Assembly (NCBI RefSeq): GCF_014843845.1
Contig: NZ_JHQS01000016.1
Location: 1 to 64,000 of the forward strand
Direction: 5' to 3'
DNA length: 64,000 nt
Source: Mesorhizobium amorphae
Lineage (GTDB): Bacteria; Pseudomonadota; Alphaproteobacteria; Rhizobiales; Rhizobiaceae
Below are positions 33,836 through 41,760 of the stretch, piece by piece (position 1 is the first letter of the stretch; every line of letters starts with the position of its first letter). Position numbers and translations under genes: made by a program. The notes under the pieces were generated by a model. It saw only the letters and a list, made by a program, of their open reading frames with translations, searched no databases and had not been told where the DNA came from.

Positions 33836-34420
33836 ATGAACCTAGCCTACATCGTTCGCTGCAATTTCAATGACGCGTCTCGCGAGACGGCGTGGAACGA
33901 TTGGTACAGCGGACCAAAGCTAGCTCAGATGCTGCGAAAGCCGCATTTTCTAACCGTCCAGCGCTTTCATCGCACATCAGGCGTTGGTCGCGACTACCTG
34001 GCATTCTGGACCCTGTCCTCGGCCAATGCTTTCGACACCGTCGAATACACCAGCGATTGGGGCTTCTTCGAATGGAAGCCATACATCATCGACTGGAGCC
34101 GCGATCTCTTCGCCACCTTGAGTGGAGCATCCGTTACGGCGCCACGCCTGGAAGATGGCCAATTCCTGCGCCTCGTTTCGTTTGAGGGCCTCTCCGAAAG
34201 GGTCGCCGAAGCGAAGCAGGCAGAGCTCGAGGCGGTCCGGCCTGAGACGACCTGGCACAAATCAGTCGGTCTTGACCGCCACTCTCCGTTCCTAGGCATT
34301 TCCGTGGAGTCGAATGACAAGCTCCTGGGCGCGCCTGTTGGCGTGAACGAAGCCATCTATAGGCCGATATCGTTGCTGGCCATCACCAAGCGCCCTGCTG
34401 AATTCACCCTGGTGCGCTGA
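33836..34420 (+). CDS. Uncharacterised protein, probable alpha/beta barrel, sigma-54 controlled
   Basis: Protein of 194 residues with no signal peptide or membrane segment. The N-terminal part (residues 4-40) has the pattern VRCNFNDASRETAWNDWY then LRKPHFLTVQRFHR, similar to small EthD-like barrel proteins and to the 103-residue protein at 17.3 kb. It may consist of two such barrels, with the second half near 105-190. No enzymatic motif is evident. The sigma-54 promoter in front links it to the ring-opening operon. Its function cannot be named. Confidence 0.75.
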   Translation: MNLAYIVRCNFNDASRETAWNDWYSGPKLAQMLRKPHFLTVQRFHRTSGVGRDYLAFWTLSSANAFDTVEYTSDWGFFEWKPYIIDWSRDLFATLSGASVTAPRLEDGQFLRLVSFEGLSERVAEAKQAELEAVRPETTWHKSVGLDRHSPFLGISVESNDKLLGAPVGVNEAIYRPISLLAITKRPAEFTLVR

Positions 34421-34489
34421 CGCACCAGCGCGGCATTCAGAACTCGATACCTTGTCCGCGCGGCAGCCGTTGCGCGGGACTGGGAAGCA

Positions 34490-34548
34490 TTTCCTGCGAT
34501 GAAGTGGGCATCGCAGGAAAATACCGCGTCCCACTCATAAAATGGGAG
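34490..34548 (+). promoter_or_regulatory. Structured leader with possible pseudoknot upstream of the binding-protein gene
   Basis: TTTCCTGCGATG (34490-34501) and CATCGCAGGAAA (34509-34520) form a perfect 12-bp stem. Its loop holds AGTGGG (34503-34508), which is complementary to CCCACT (34530-34535). The TCCCA part of that strand (34529-34533) can instead pair with TGGGA (34543-34547), which covers the ribosome site GGGAG of the next gene. The two pairings exclude each other, so an on/off switch of translation is conceivable. It does not match a riboswitch class known to me. Confidence 0.5.
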
Positions 34549-34555
34549 ACTATGA

Positions 34556-35677
34556 ATGAAGAAGACTGTTGTGTTGGCCTTGACGCTCACCGCCGTTTTG
34601 TCCTTTTCCAACTTGGCGAAGGCCGATTTGTTGATCGGCGTCGCCGGACCGGTTACCGGGCCGAATGCAGCGTTTGGCGCGCAGCTCCAAAAGGGCGCGC
34701 AGTTCGCCGTCGACGCAATCAATGCGGCTGGCGGCGTCAATGGCGAGATGATTGTTCTGACGGTCGGCGACGATGCCTCGGACCCGAAACAAGGCATCTC
34801 CGTCGCCAACAAGTTCGCGGCCGATGGCGTGAAGTTTGTTGTGGGCCACTTCAACGCCGGCGTCTCGATCCCGGCATCCGACGTCTATGCGGAAAACGGC
34901 ATCGTTCAGATCACGCCAGCAGCAACAAAGCCGGAGTTCACTGAGCGAGGCCTCTGGAATGTATTTCGGACATGCGGCCGAGACGACCAGCAGAGCACCG
35001 TCGCCGGCAAGTATCTTGTCGAGACATTCAAGGACGCGAAAATCGCGATCGCTCATGATAAGACACCTGGTGGCCAAGGCCTCGCCGACGAGACCCGCAA
35101 GGTCATCAATGCCGGCGGGCTTAAGGAGGCGATGTATGAAGGCGTGAATTTTGGGGAAAAGGACTTTTCCGCGCTGATCGGCAAGATGAAGGAAGCCGGC
35201 GTTTCGGTAGTCTACTGGGGTGGCATGCACACCGAAGCCGGTTTGCTGATCCGACAGATGGGAGACCAGGGCCTGAAGGCGAAGCTTGTTTCTGGAGATG
35301 GCATCGTTTCAAACGAGCTCTCTGCGATCGCGGGCGATGCGGTTGTCGGGACGCTCAACACGTTTGGTCCAGACCCGAGACTTGATCCCGCAAACAAGCA
35401 GGTGGTCGACACATTCAATGCCGCCGGTTTCAACCCCGAGGCCTATACGCTTTATTCTTACGCGGCAGTGCAAGTCATTGCCGCAGCAGCGACCGTCGCA
35501 GGTTCAAACGACCCGATAACGGTTGCCAAAGCCATGCACGAGAAAGGTCCGTTCAAGTCCGTACTCGGCGACTTGGCGTTTGACGAAAAGGGCGACCCCA
35601 AACTGCCTGGTTATATTATGTATGAATGGGTGAAGACCGCGGACGGGGCTTACATTTACAAGCCGCTCGGATCGTAG
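34556..35677 (+). CDS. Branched-chain amino acid-type ABC binding protein (orphan)
   Basis: Periplasmic type I binding protein of 373 residues (Peripla_BP_6, LivJ/LivK style). A signal peptide ends near AKA|D at residue 23. The mature protein starts [20 protein letters not shown] and continues with [19 protein letters not shown] and the cleft segment [19 protein letters not shown]. No liv-type permease or ATPase genes are near it, so it must share a transporter elsewhere or act as a sensor. Its leader contains a stable stem and a possible pseudoknot. The ligand may be the acid or amide degraded by the neighbouring operons, which is inference. Confidence 0.9.
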   Translation: MKKTVVLALTLTAVLSFSNLAKADLLIGVAGPVTGPNAAFGAQLQKGAQFAVDAINAAGGVNGEMIVLTVGDDASDPKQGISVANKFAADGVKFVVGHFNAGVSIPASDVYAENGIVQITPAATKPEFTERGLWNVFRTCGRDDQQSTVAGKYLVETFKDAKIAIAHDKTPGGQGLADETRKVINAGGLKEAMYEGVNFGEKDFSALIGKMKEAGVSVVYWGGMHTEAGLLIRQMGDQGLKAKLVSGDGIVSNELSAIAGDAVVGTLNTFGPDPRLDPANKQVVDTFNAAGFNPEAYTLYSYAAVQVIAAAATVAGSNDPITVAKAMHEKGPFKSVLGDLAFDEKGDPKLPGYIMYEWVKTADGAYIYKPLGS

Positions 35678-35791
35678 CGCCGAAGCTGGCCTTTCGCCGC
35701 AGCCGATGCGTGCCCAGCCTACGGTGTTGGCTTAGAGTTCAGGCCGGGAGAGAGGCCGGCATGGATGCGGTCTCGCCCCGGGTTAGGTGCC

Positions 35792-36694
35792 TCACGCGAC
35801 AAGCTTCGGCAGCGTGGCCGCCAATGCATCGACGGCAAGACGTACCTTTAGCGGCAAATGAGGCGTCTGCAGCCACAAGGCATGGCAGTCGTAAAGAAAG
35901 TCTGGCTGGTCCACCAACAGCGGGACAAGCAGTCCGGCCTGAATGCGTTCGCGCACCAGCCACGACGGAAGCCAGGCAAGTCCCATTCCGACAACTGCGG
36001 CTTCGGCGATCGCGTCCAGATCGTCGAGCCGCAGCCGACCGAGCGGCATGACCTGCATGGGCGGTTGGTTGCCGAGCGGAAACAGCCATGGCTGAACGGT
36101 ACGACCTGAGCGGTGGTAGATAATGGCACGATGGCCGCCGAGATCCTCTATCCGGCACGGCCGACCGTGTTTCTCGAGATAGGATGGGGCGGCGCAGACG
36201 ACCATGCGCTGGCTCGCTACGCGCCGCGAGATGACCCCGGCCCTGTCCTGCAGATCGCCGGTGCGGATGGCAAGGTCGTAGCCATCCTCGGCAAGGTCCG
36301 CGAAGCGGTCGGTAAGTGAAAGATCCATTTCCAGCGCGGGATAGCGCCTCGCCAGCTCCAGCAGGATTGGCGTTACGCAGTGCCGGCCGAAATGGGCGGG
36401 CATGGTGACACGCAGCCTTCCTCGCGGCTCGGACAACTGGTCGGCGGCGAGTGCATCGGCGGCGTCGGCTTCGGCGAGCACCACCCGGCAGCGTTCATAA
36501 TAGGCGCGGCCGAATTCGGTCAGGCCCTGGCGGCGTGTGGTCCGATTGAGCAGACGCATACCCAGACGCTCCTCCAGAAGCCGCACATGCTTGCCGATCA
36601 TCGGAGCGGATAGTTCGAGCGCGGCCGCCGCCGCCGCGAACGAGCCAAGGTCAACGGCTTTGACGAACACCGCCATGCTTGCGAGACGATCCAT
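35792..36694 (-). CDS. LysR family transcriptional regulator
   Basis: LysR-type regulator of 300 residues from the ATG at 36694; a TTG two codons upstream is the other option. The helix-turn-helix is GSFAAAAAALELSAPMIGKH-like, split around residues 17-36, followed by LEERLGMRLLNRTTRRQGLT. The effector domain starts near residue 92 (GRLRVTMPAHFGRHC) in the style of the CrgA/AaeR group. It is divergent from the oxidoreductase gene at 36.8 kb and probably regulates it. Confidence 0.92.
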   Translation of the reverse strand: MDRLASMAVFVKAVDLGSFAAAAAALELSAPMIGKHVRLLEERLGMRLLNRTTRRQGLTEFGRAYYERCRVVLAEADAADALAADQLSEPRGRLRVTMPAHFGRHCVTPILLELARRYPALEMDLSLTDRFADLAEDGYDLAIRTGDLQDRAGVISRRVASQRMVVCAAPSYLEKHGRPCRIEDLGGHRAIIYHRSGRTVQPWLFPLGNQPPMQVMPLGRLRLDDLDAIAEAAVVGMGLAWLPSWLVRERIQAGLLVPLLVDQPDFLYDCHALWLQTPHLPLKVRLAVDALAATLPKLVA

Positions 36695-36721
36695 ATTCAA
36701 AACCCCTGGTTTCTACAGTCG

Positions 36722-36758
36722 TGCCAGTAGTGGCATTTATCCATCAAAAACCAGATGG
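36722..36758. promoter_or_regulatory. Palindromes between lysR and the oxidoreductase gene
   Basis: Two short inverted repeats lie in the 103-base divergent region: TGCCA-GTAG-TGGCA at 36722-36735 and CCATC-N8-GATGG at 36741-36758. They are candidates for the LysR binding site and the adjacent activation site. Neither is long enough to be certain. Confidence 0.4.
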
Positions 36759-36797
36759 CATAGCCTATTCGGTTCAAATATTTTGGAGTTCAATCGA

Positions 36798-37787
36798 ATG
36801 GCACGCGTCATACGTTTTCATAAAACTGGTGGTCCAGAGGTTCTTCGCGTCGAAGACATCGATGTCCCGGCACCTGGTCCAAACGAAGTTCAGATCCGCG
36901 TGAAGGCGCTAGGTCTCAACCGTGCCGAAGCGCTGTTGCGCGCGGGCACCTATATCGAGACACCTACTTTTCCCTCGCGTCTGGGGCTGGAAGCAGCGGG
37001 TATCGTCGAGTCGGTAGGAGCAGGCGTCAAAGGCTTCAAAGCAGGCGATGGCGTCAGTCTCGTGCCGCCGATCTCGATGTTGCGCTGGCCGACCTACGGC
37101 GAACTCATCAACTTCCCCGTTGAGCATGTGGTCAAGCACCCGGAGACGCTTAGCTGGGAAGAAGCGGCTGCGGTCTGGATGAAGTACCTGACGGCCTATG
37201 GCGCGCTGATTGACATCGCCAAGCTCACCAGCAAGGATTTCGTGGTCATCACCGCGGGCTCGAGCAGCGTTGGCCTTGCCGCCATCCAGATCGCAAAAAT
37301 GGTGGGCGCGACACCAATCGTCGTGACACGGACTTCAGCCAAGAAACAGGCTCTGATCGACTTCGGTGCAGTGCATGTCATTGCGCAGGCTGAAGAAGAC
37401 CTTCTGTCCCGGCTCACCGAAATCGCCGGTCCCAATGGCGTTCGCGTTGTCCTGGATCCCATCGGTGGTCCGATCTTCGAGCCGCTGACGGCGGCGATGG
37501 CTCCGGGCGGCATTTTGCTCGAATTTGGTGGCTTGAGCCCTGAGCCGACGCCCTTTCCTTTGTTCACCGTTCTGGCCAAGACACTGACGCTGCGTGGCTA
37601 CCTAGTCCACGAAATCGTCCGCGATCCGGTGAAACTCGAGGCTGCGAAGACCTTCATTCTCGGCGGTCTGAAGTCGGGAGCGCTCAAGCCGGTCATCGCC
37701 AAGACATTCGCGTTCGAGCAGATCGTCGATGCGCATCGCTACCTGGAGTCGAACGAACAATTCGGCAAGGTTGTCGTGACGGTTTGA
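36798..37787 (+). CDS. Zinc-independent alcohol dehydrogenase/quinone reductase-like protein
   Basis: Medium-chain reductase of 329 residues from the ATG at 36798, with GGAG ten bases upstream. GroES-like domain with LGLNRAEALLRAGTYIETPT (near 41-60), nucleotide site FVVITAGSSSVGLAAIQIAK near 147-166 and VVLDPIGGPIFEPL later. The cysteine zinc ligands are missing. It is the likely target of the divergent LysR. Regulated pairs of this type often respond to electrophiles or quinones; the sequence does not show the substrate. Confidence 0.88.
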   Translation: MARVIRFHKTGGPEVLRVEDIDVPAPGPNEVQIRVKALGLNRAEALLRAGTYIETPTFPSRLGLEAAGIVESVGAGVKGFKAGDGVSLVPPISMLRWPTYGELINFPVEHVVKHPETLSWEEAAAVWMKYLTAYGALIDIAKLTSKDFVVITAGSSSVGLAAIQIAKMVGATPIVVTRTSAKKQALIDFGAVHVIAQAEEDLLSRLTEIAGPNGVRVVLDPIGGPIFEPLTAAMAPGGILLEFGGLSPEPTPFPLFTVLAKTLTLRGYLVHEIVRDPVKLEAAKTFILGGLKSGALKPVIAKTFAFEQIVDAHRYLESNEQFGKVVVTV

Positions 37788-38004
37788 CCGGATATGCGAA
37801 CTCCGGTCTGGCACCGCGCAGTCGGGTGGGTATCTTCAATGATTGTCAGACGCAGAAAGCCCGAATGCTGCGGCGCTTGGCCGCAGCGCCGGTCGGCGCT
37901 GCGATTGCTTGCGCAGGATAGATCTGCATTCGGCCTCAAACCAATCAGATCATCGATTGGTCTCTAAGTTTCGTGATTCAAGCTTGAACAGCGGACTTTG
38001 GATC
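37788..38004. other. Intergenic stretch before the transposase remnant
   Basis: These 217 bases follow the oxidoreductase gene. A GC-rich hairpin CTGCGGC-GCTTG-GCCGCAG at 37868-37886 could help end transcription, although no T-run follows. Nothing else recognisable was seen, and the terminal inverted repeat of the insertion sequence could not be identified. Confidence 0.4.
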
Positions 38005-38460
38005 ATGGCGGGTGAATTCTGGCTGAGCGATCTGCAGTGGACAGCGATCGAACCATTGCTGCCGAGGAACCGCCCCGGCGCGCGACGGGTGGACGATCGC
38101 CGCGTCATCAGCGGCATCGTTCGACTGCCCCTATGATCGGTTCCATCGCTGGGGCAGGGCGCTTTCTGTGGCAGGGTCTGCTTGCAACTCTCTTCGCGGT
38201 CAATCCAGGCGACATGCAGATGATCGACAGCACGACGGCGAAGGAGCACCGTTCGGCCGCCAGCGGAAAAGGCTGCGCAAGCCCGCGGTGGCAGGACAAC
38301 GAAGAATCCACGCCGTCATACACGGCTTCGGACGGCCGCACGCATTCGAACACGCCAGGACAACTGGGCGACTTGCGTGCCGCAACAGCCTCGATAGCGC
38401 CTTTGCCGCCCGCTCTCTTCCTCGCCGTGGATATGGCCCACGAAAACTACCGCGACGCGC
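38005..38460 (+). pseudogene. Degenerate IS5-family transposase
   Basis: Pieces of one transposase are found in different frames. The first piece (from the ATG at 38005) reads MAGEFWLSDLQWTAIEPLLP and RRVISGIVRL, the normal N-terminus of IS5-group transposases. After about 38130 the frame shifts and YDRFHRWGRA-like and MQMIDSTTAKEHRSAASGKG follow, with THSNTPGQLGDLRAATA later. The central DDE part is incomplete and the C-terminus is missing. It is a dead remnant that marks past mobile activity next to the integrase. Confidence 0.82.
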
Positions 38461-38478
38461 ATAAAGTATTGAAATCAT

Positions 38479-38515
38479 TGGCGCACCCGACAGGATTTGA
38501 ACCTGTGATGTCCCC
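38479..38515 (-). repeat. 3' fragment of a tRNA gene (attachment-site scar)
   Basis: On the minus strand these 37 bases read as the end of a tRNA: a T-arm with ACAGG-TTCAAAT-CCTGT, the 3' acceptor strand CGGGTGC, discriminator G and CCA. The matching 5' half (it would start GCACCCG) is absent, so no functional tRNA is made. The acceptor strand fits some alphaproteobacterial tRNA-Arg genes, but the isoacceptor is not certain. Such fragments are left by integrases that use tRNA genes. It does not match the 3' end of tRNA-Thr at 40.1 kb. Confidence 0.75.
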
Positions 38516-38747
38516 ATATCTGAGAACCAGGCCCCGAAAATGAACCCACCGGCAGACAGGCCACTTTGTCGACGTCAAGAGAAGGTAGAGCGAGGCGATC
38601 GTTTCCCGATCCACGATCGCCAGTCGATCTCGCGCCACATGAACCTTCGACCGCGGGAGCGAGATTTATTGGGGGGAAGAAGACTCGAGTCTCATATTTC
38701 TATAACGAAAACATGGGATTAGGGGCAACGATGGGGAGTGGGCGTCG

Positions 38748-39962
38748 CTAGCTACCATGTCGCTCTGAAGGCTCCTGCCCTGCGCGCATAGTATCGACCA
38801 GATCTGCCCACGATTGCATCATTTGAACACGTTCGTCCCAGTGGTCACCGCGATGGTATGCTCGCCTCACTGCATCGGCGTCCTTATGCGCCAGCTGCCG
38901 TTCTATCGCGTCAACCGACCACTTGCCGCTTTCATTAAGCAACGTGCTGGCCGTGGCGCGGAAGCCATGAGCGGTTGCCTCTTTCTTTGTGAAGCCCATC
39001 CGCCGCAACGCCGCATTCAGAGCGTTATCGGATAAAGGCTTCTTGCCGGACCGAACCGACGGGAATAGCAAAGTTCCCCAGCCCGTAATCGAATGTAGGT
39101 CGCGTAGCAGCGCGACCGCTTGATTCGCCAGCGGTACTCGATGCTCACGGCGCATTTTCATTCGTCCTGGAGGCACCGTCCACAAGCCGGCGCTTAGATC
39201 GAATTCGTCCCATTCCGCCTGCCGAAGCTCGCCAGGGCGCGGAAACAACAGCGCGGATAGTTCGAGCGCCATCCGGACCTCCGGCGTGCCATCGTACGTA
39301 CGGATCGCCCTGAGAAGCCCTCCAAACGCTTTGGCTTCGAGGATGGCGGCATGATGCCTCGTTTGTGGGCCCGCTATAGCTCCTCTCAACGCTTGAGTGG
39401 GGTCGGTGTCACAAAGAGCCGACGCGATGCCGAAGCGAAAGATTGCTCCGATAACCCCGCGCATTCTGCGAGCAGTCTCCAGTCGCCCGCGCTTTTCAAC
39501 CTGGCGCAACGCCACAAGGATCTCGGGTGCCGTGATTGCATTCATAGGCCGCGGACCCAGCGTCGGACGCGCAAGGTCGATGACCCATTCTGTTTTGACA
39601 ATCGTCGCAGGAGAACGACCTTTGCGCTTCTGCAAGACAACGTATTCGTCTGCAACTGCGTTGAAAGTATTAGCGCGTGCCAGCGCGCCGGTTATTTTGT
39701 CGAGACGTTTTTGAGCGCTTGGGTCGACTCCATCTCGCAGCAAGCGCTTAGCATCATCTCGCTTCATACGCGCTTCGGCCAAGCCGACGTCCGGGTAAGC
39801 GCCGAAAGCGAGCGTTTTCTCCTTGTTGTCAAACCGATATTTTAGCCGCCAAAGCCGAGCACCCTTTGCCGTTACCAGCAAAAACAGGCCGTTGGCATCC
39901 GCCACCTTTCGATCCTTGCCACTAGGCTTAATTGCTCGAACAGCAACATCTGTAAGGGGCAT
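38748..39962 (-). CDS. P4-type tyrosine recombinase (integrase)
   Basis: Site-specific integrase of 404 residues. The N-terminal DUF4102 arm-binding region is typical (MPLTDVAVRAIKPSGKDRKV and GLFLLVTAKGARLWRLKYRF). The catalytic domain has the first Arg in LLFPRPGELRQAEW, HGFRATASTLL with the His-x-x-Arg pair, and the probable nucleophile Tyr in AYHRGDHWDERV near the end. Integrases of this group insert islands and prophages into tRNA genes. It starts 166 bases beyond the 3' end of tRNA-Thr and reads away from it, the standard arrangement at an island end. It appears intact. Confidence 0.93.
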   Translation of the reverse strand: MPLTDVAVRAIKPSGKDRKVADANGLFLLVTAKGARLWRLKYRFDNKEKTLAFGAYPDVGLAEARMKRDDAKRLLRDGVDPSAQKRLDKITGALARANTFNAVADEYVVLQKRKGRSPATIVKTEWVIDLARPTLGPRPMNAITAPEILVALRQVEKRGRLETARRMRGVIGAIFRFGIASALCDTDPTQALRGAIAGPQTRHHAAILEAKAFGGLLRAIRTYDGTPEVRMALELSALLFPRPGELRQAEWDEFDLSAGLWTVPPGRMKMRREHRVPLANQAVALLRDLHSITGWGTLLFPSVRSGKKPLSDNALNAALRRMGFTKKEATAHGFRATASTLLNESGKWSVDAIERQLAHKDADAVRRAYHRGDHWDERVQMMQSWADLVDTMRAGQEPSERHGS

Positions 39963-39965
39963 TTT

Positions 39966-40015
39966 TGGGGGTATCGCTCAAAGCTAGCGTTTCGATACCC
40001 CCAACGATACCCCCA
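39966..40015. promoter_or_regulatory. Three copies of CGATACCCCCA (putative integrase arm sites)
   Basis: CGATACCCCCA occurs directly twice at 39993-40003 and 40005-40015, and once inverted as TGGGGGTATCG at 39966-39976, overlapping no other gene. The inverted pair can also form an 11-bp stem. Short repeats between a tRNA and its integrase usually bind the N-terminal domain of the recombinase; a role in int autoregulation is also possible. Confidence 0.6.
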
Positions 40016-40127
40016 TTTTGGTCGAATGCAACCGGACATTGCTGGAGTTCAGTGAACGACGTTCTGCGCTAAGCCCAGGAATTTAGGACCATTTCCCGAC
40101 TTAGTTGGACGAAGTCGGATGAGGTAA

Positions 40128-40203
40128 TGGTGCCGCTTAGGTGACTCGAACACCTGACCCCATCATTACGAATGATGTGCTCTACCAACTGAGCTAAAGC
40201 GGC
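40128..40203 (-). tRNA. tRNA-Thr (anticodon CGU)
   Basis: The minus strand reads a complete 76-base tRNA with encoded CCA. The acceptor pairs GCCGCTT with AAGCGGC, the D-arm contains AGCTCAGTTGGTAGAGC, the anticodon stem-loop is CATCA-TTCGTAA-TGATG with anticodon CGT, and the T-arm is AGGTG-TTCGAGT-CACCT. It reads ACG codons. The intact 3' end towards the integrase suggests that it is the insertion target. Confidence 0.96.
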
Positions 40204-40527
40204 CCGGGAAGCCGAGGCCTCCAAGATGGGCTGCGTGATAGACTCAACCAGGCGGGAATTCAAGATGGGCGGCCGCGAATTCAGGTCGGGACGCGGCAAT
40301 TCGTGTTGGCGTTCCACGCAGAACCGAACTCCCACCGCACGCATCCGCCACCTGCTCGGCGGGCGGCGCGCGGGCAGGTTGCGCTCGAAGGCACCGGGTG
40401 ATCTGGCGAAATCTGTTGATTCTCTTGCTGAAAACCGCCGAAATCGGCCCTGGATGCATGCCCGGGGCAGAATGCGGCCGCTCGCTTGTTGATTGATTGG
40501 TCGCCTGCGGCTAACGATCATGGCAAT
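40204..40527. other. Region between tRNA-Thr and the next gene
   Basis: These 324 bases contain the tRNA promoter side. The only repeat noticed is CAAGATGGGC at 40222-40231 and again at 40261-40270. No ribosome-binding site fits well in front of the following gene. No RNA gene was recognised. Confidence 0.4.
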
Positions 40528-41697
40528 GTGAGCGAACGTGCAGAGGGAATTCGCTTGGACCCGATCGAAAAAGCGATCCGCAACGCCTTCGACAAGGGCA
40601 ATGCCGAGGACCGTGCGTTTCGCGAGCGGGTCTACCGCTCGGCCTTTGCCGCGCTGGACCGCGTGCTCCAGGCCAATCCGAATGTGACGGTGGAAGTCGC
40701 CATCAAGCGCCGCAAGGCGGTGCAGGCCAAGATCACCGAGATCGAATCCGAATTCCTGCCGGCGGTTCCGGATATTGCCCTGCAGACGGAAACTGACGCG
40801 GCAGCGCCCGCCGTGGAGGCGCCGACGGTGGCTGCGGCTGAAGCCGCGCCGTCACCCGCTGTCGTCATCGACGGGCCGGTCCAGCCGCCTGCATCCGACG
40901 CGCCAAGGTCGCGCGTCCTGCCTGTCGTTCCCGACATCATGCCGGATGCGGTTCTTCCCGGTGCGCCGGCGCTCGATTCCCCGGCCGCCGTCTCGACGGA
41001 GAGCGGCGAGGCCGAGGTGGCGCCGGACCGCGATGAGCGGCGCATAAGAGGGCGGCGCCTGCCGCTGACCGCGATCTTCCTCGGCGTGACGCTGCTCGCC
41101 GCGGCCGGCATCGGCCTCTATTTTGCCAAGCAGACCGGCGTGTTCAAGACGCCGGCCCAGCTCGACACGGCCCCACCCGAAGCGCCGCCGACGGTCGAGG
41201 ATGACGACTTCACGCCGCCTGCCGGCTCGCCGGAAAAGTCGGGCGAGGACGAACTGGCGCGTGACTGGATCAATGTGTTTTCGCCTGCCGACCCGACCCA
41301 TGTCGCGGCACCCTCCGATGCCAAGGCCGAGGTGATGGAGGACGACACCGGTTCGTTCCTGCGCATCCGCTCCGGCACCTCCGGCTCGGCCATCGCCTTC
41401 GATGTCGGCCAGGGCGTACTGGAAAAGCTTGCCGGCAAGCACGCCGTGTTCGACATTGTCGCCCGTTCCGAAGAGGGCAAGGAGACGCAGATTTCGGTCG
41501 ATTGCAATTTCGGCGAACTCGGCGATTGCGGCCGCAAGCGCTATGCCGTCGGCAACGAGCGCAACGAGTATCTGTTCGACGTGCAGTTTCCGGACAAGGC
41601 CCCCGGCGCCGCCGGCACGATCGCCATCAATTCCGACTTCGACAAGCAGGGCAAGTCGGTCGACATCTACGAGATCCGCGTCTCGATCGCGCAGTAA
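40528..41697 (+). CDS. Uncharacterised single-pass membrane protein
   Basis: Protein of about 389 residues from a GTG at 40528; the start is uncertain because no good ribosome site is visible, and a TTG at 40486 would add 14 residues. Residues about 5-65 are charged and helical (LDPIEKAIRNAFDKGNAEDR, ALDRVLQANPNVTVEVAIKR), followed by an Ala/Pro-rich linker, one membrane segment LTAIFLGVTLLAAAGIGLYF near 181-200, and a C-terminal domain with two cysteines (DCNFGELGDCGRKRY). The C-terminal part should face the periplasm. It resembles proteins found in rhizobial chromosomes without known function. Confidence 0.78.
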   Translation: MSERAEGIRLDPIEKAIRNAFDKGNAEDRAFRERVYRSAFAALDRVLQANPNVTVEVAIKRRKAVQAKITEIESEFLPAVPDIALQTETDAAAPAVEAPTVAAAEAAPSPAVVIDGPVQPPASDAPRSRVLPVVPDIMPDAVLPGAPALDSPAAVSTESGEAEVAPDRDERRIRGRRLPLTAIFLGVTLLAAAGIGLYFAKQTGVFKTPAQLDTAPPEAPPTVEDDDFTPPAGSPEKSGEDELARDWINVFSPADPTHVAAPSDAKAEVMEDDTGSFLRIRSGTSGSAIAFDVGQGVLEKLAGKHAVFDIVARSEEGKETQISVDCNFGELGDCGRKRYAVGNERNEYLFDVQFPDKAPGAAGTIAINSDFDKQGKSVDIYEIRVSIAQ

Positions 41698-41710
41698 ATC
41701 TTGTTGTTTC

Positions 41711-41760
41711 AGCGCGTGTCGTTATCCCAAAACCGCTGCACACTTTGGGCGACACGCGCT
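41711..41760. terminator. Two-tier palindrome between convergent genes
   Basis: Outer arms AGCGCGTGTCG (41711-41721) and CGACACGCGCT (41750-41760) enclose an inner stem CCCAAA (41726-41731) / TTTGGG (41744-41749), separated by a TTAT bulge. It lies 14 bases after the stop of the forward gene and touches the stop codon of the ligase gene. It probably ends transcription from both sides. The form resembles a dispersed palindrome of Mesorhizobium genomes, remembered rather than searched. Confidence 0.65.

Noticed and set aside
34490..34548. SAM-II or other known pseudoknot riboswitch
   Set aside because: Stem length, loop sequence and downstream gene do not fit the classes I know; kept as an unclassified candidate.
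38479..38515. Functional tRNA gene
   Set aside because: Only the T-arm and 3' acceptor strand exist; the sequence that follows upstream (38516 onward) cannot form anticodon or D-arms.
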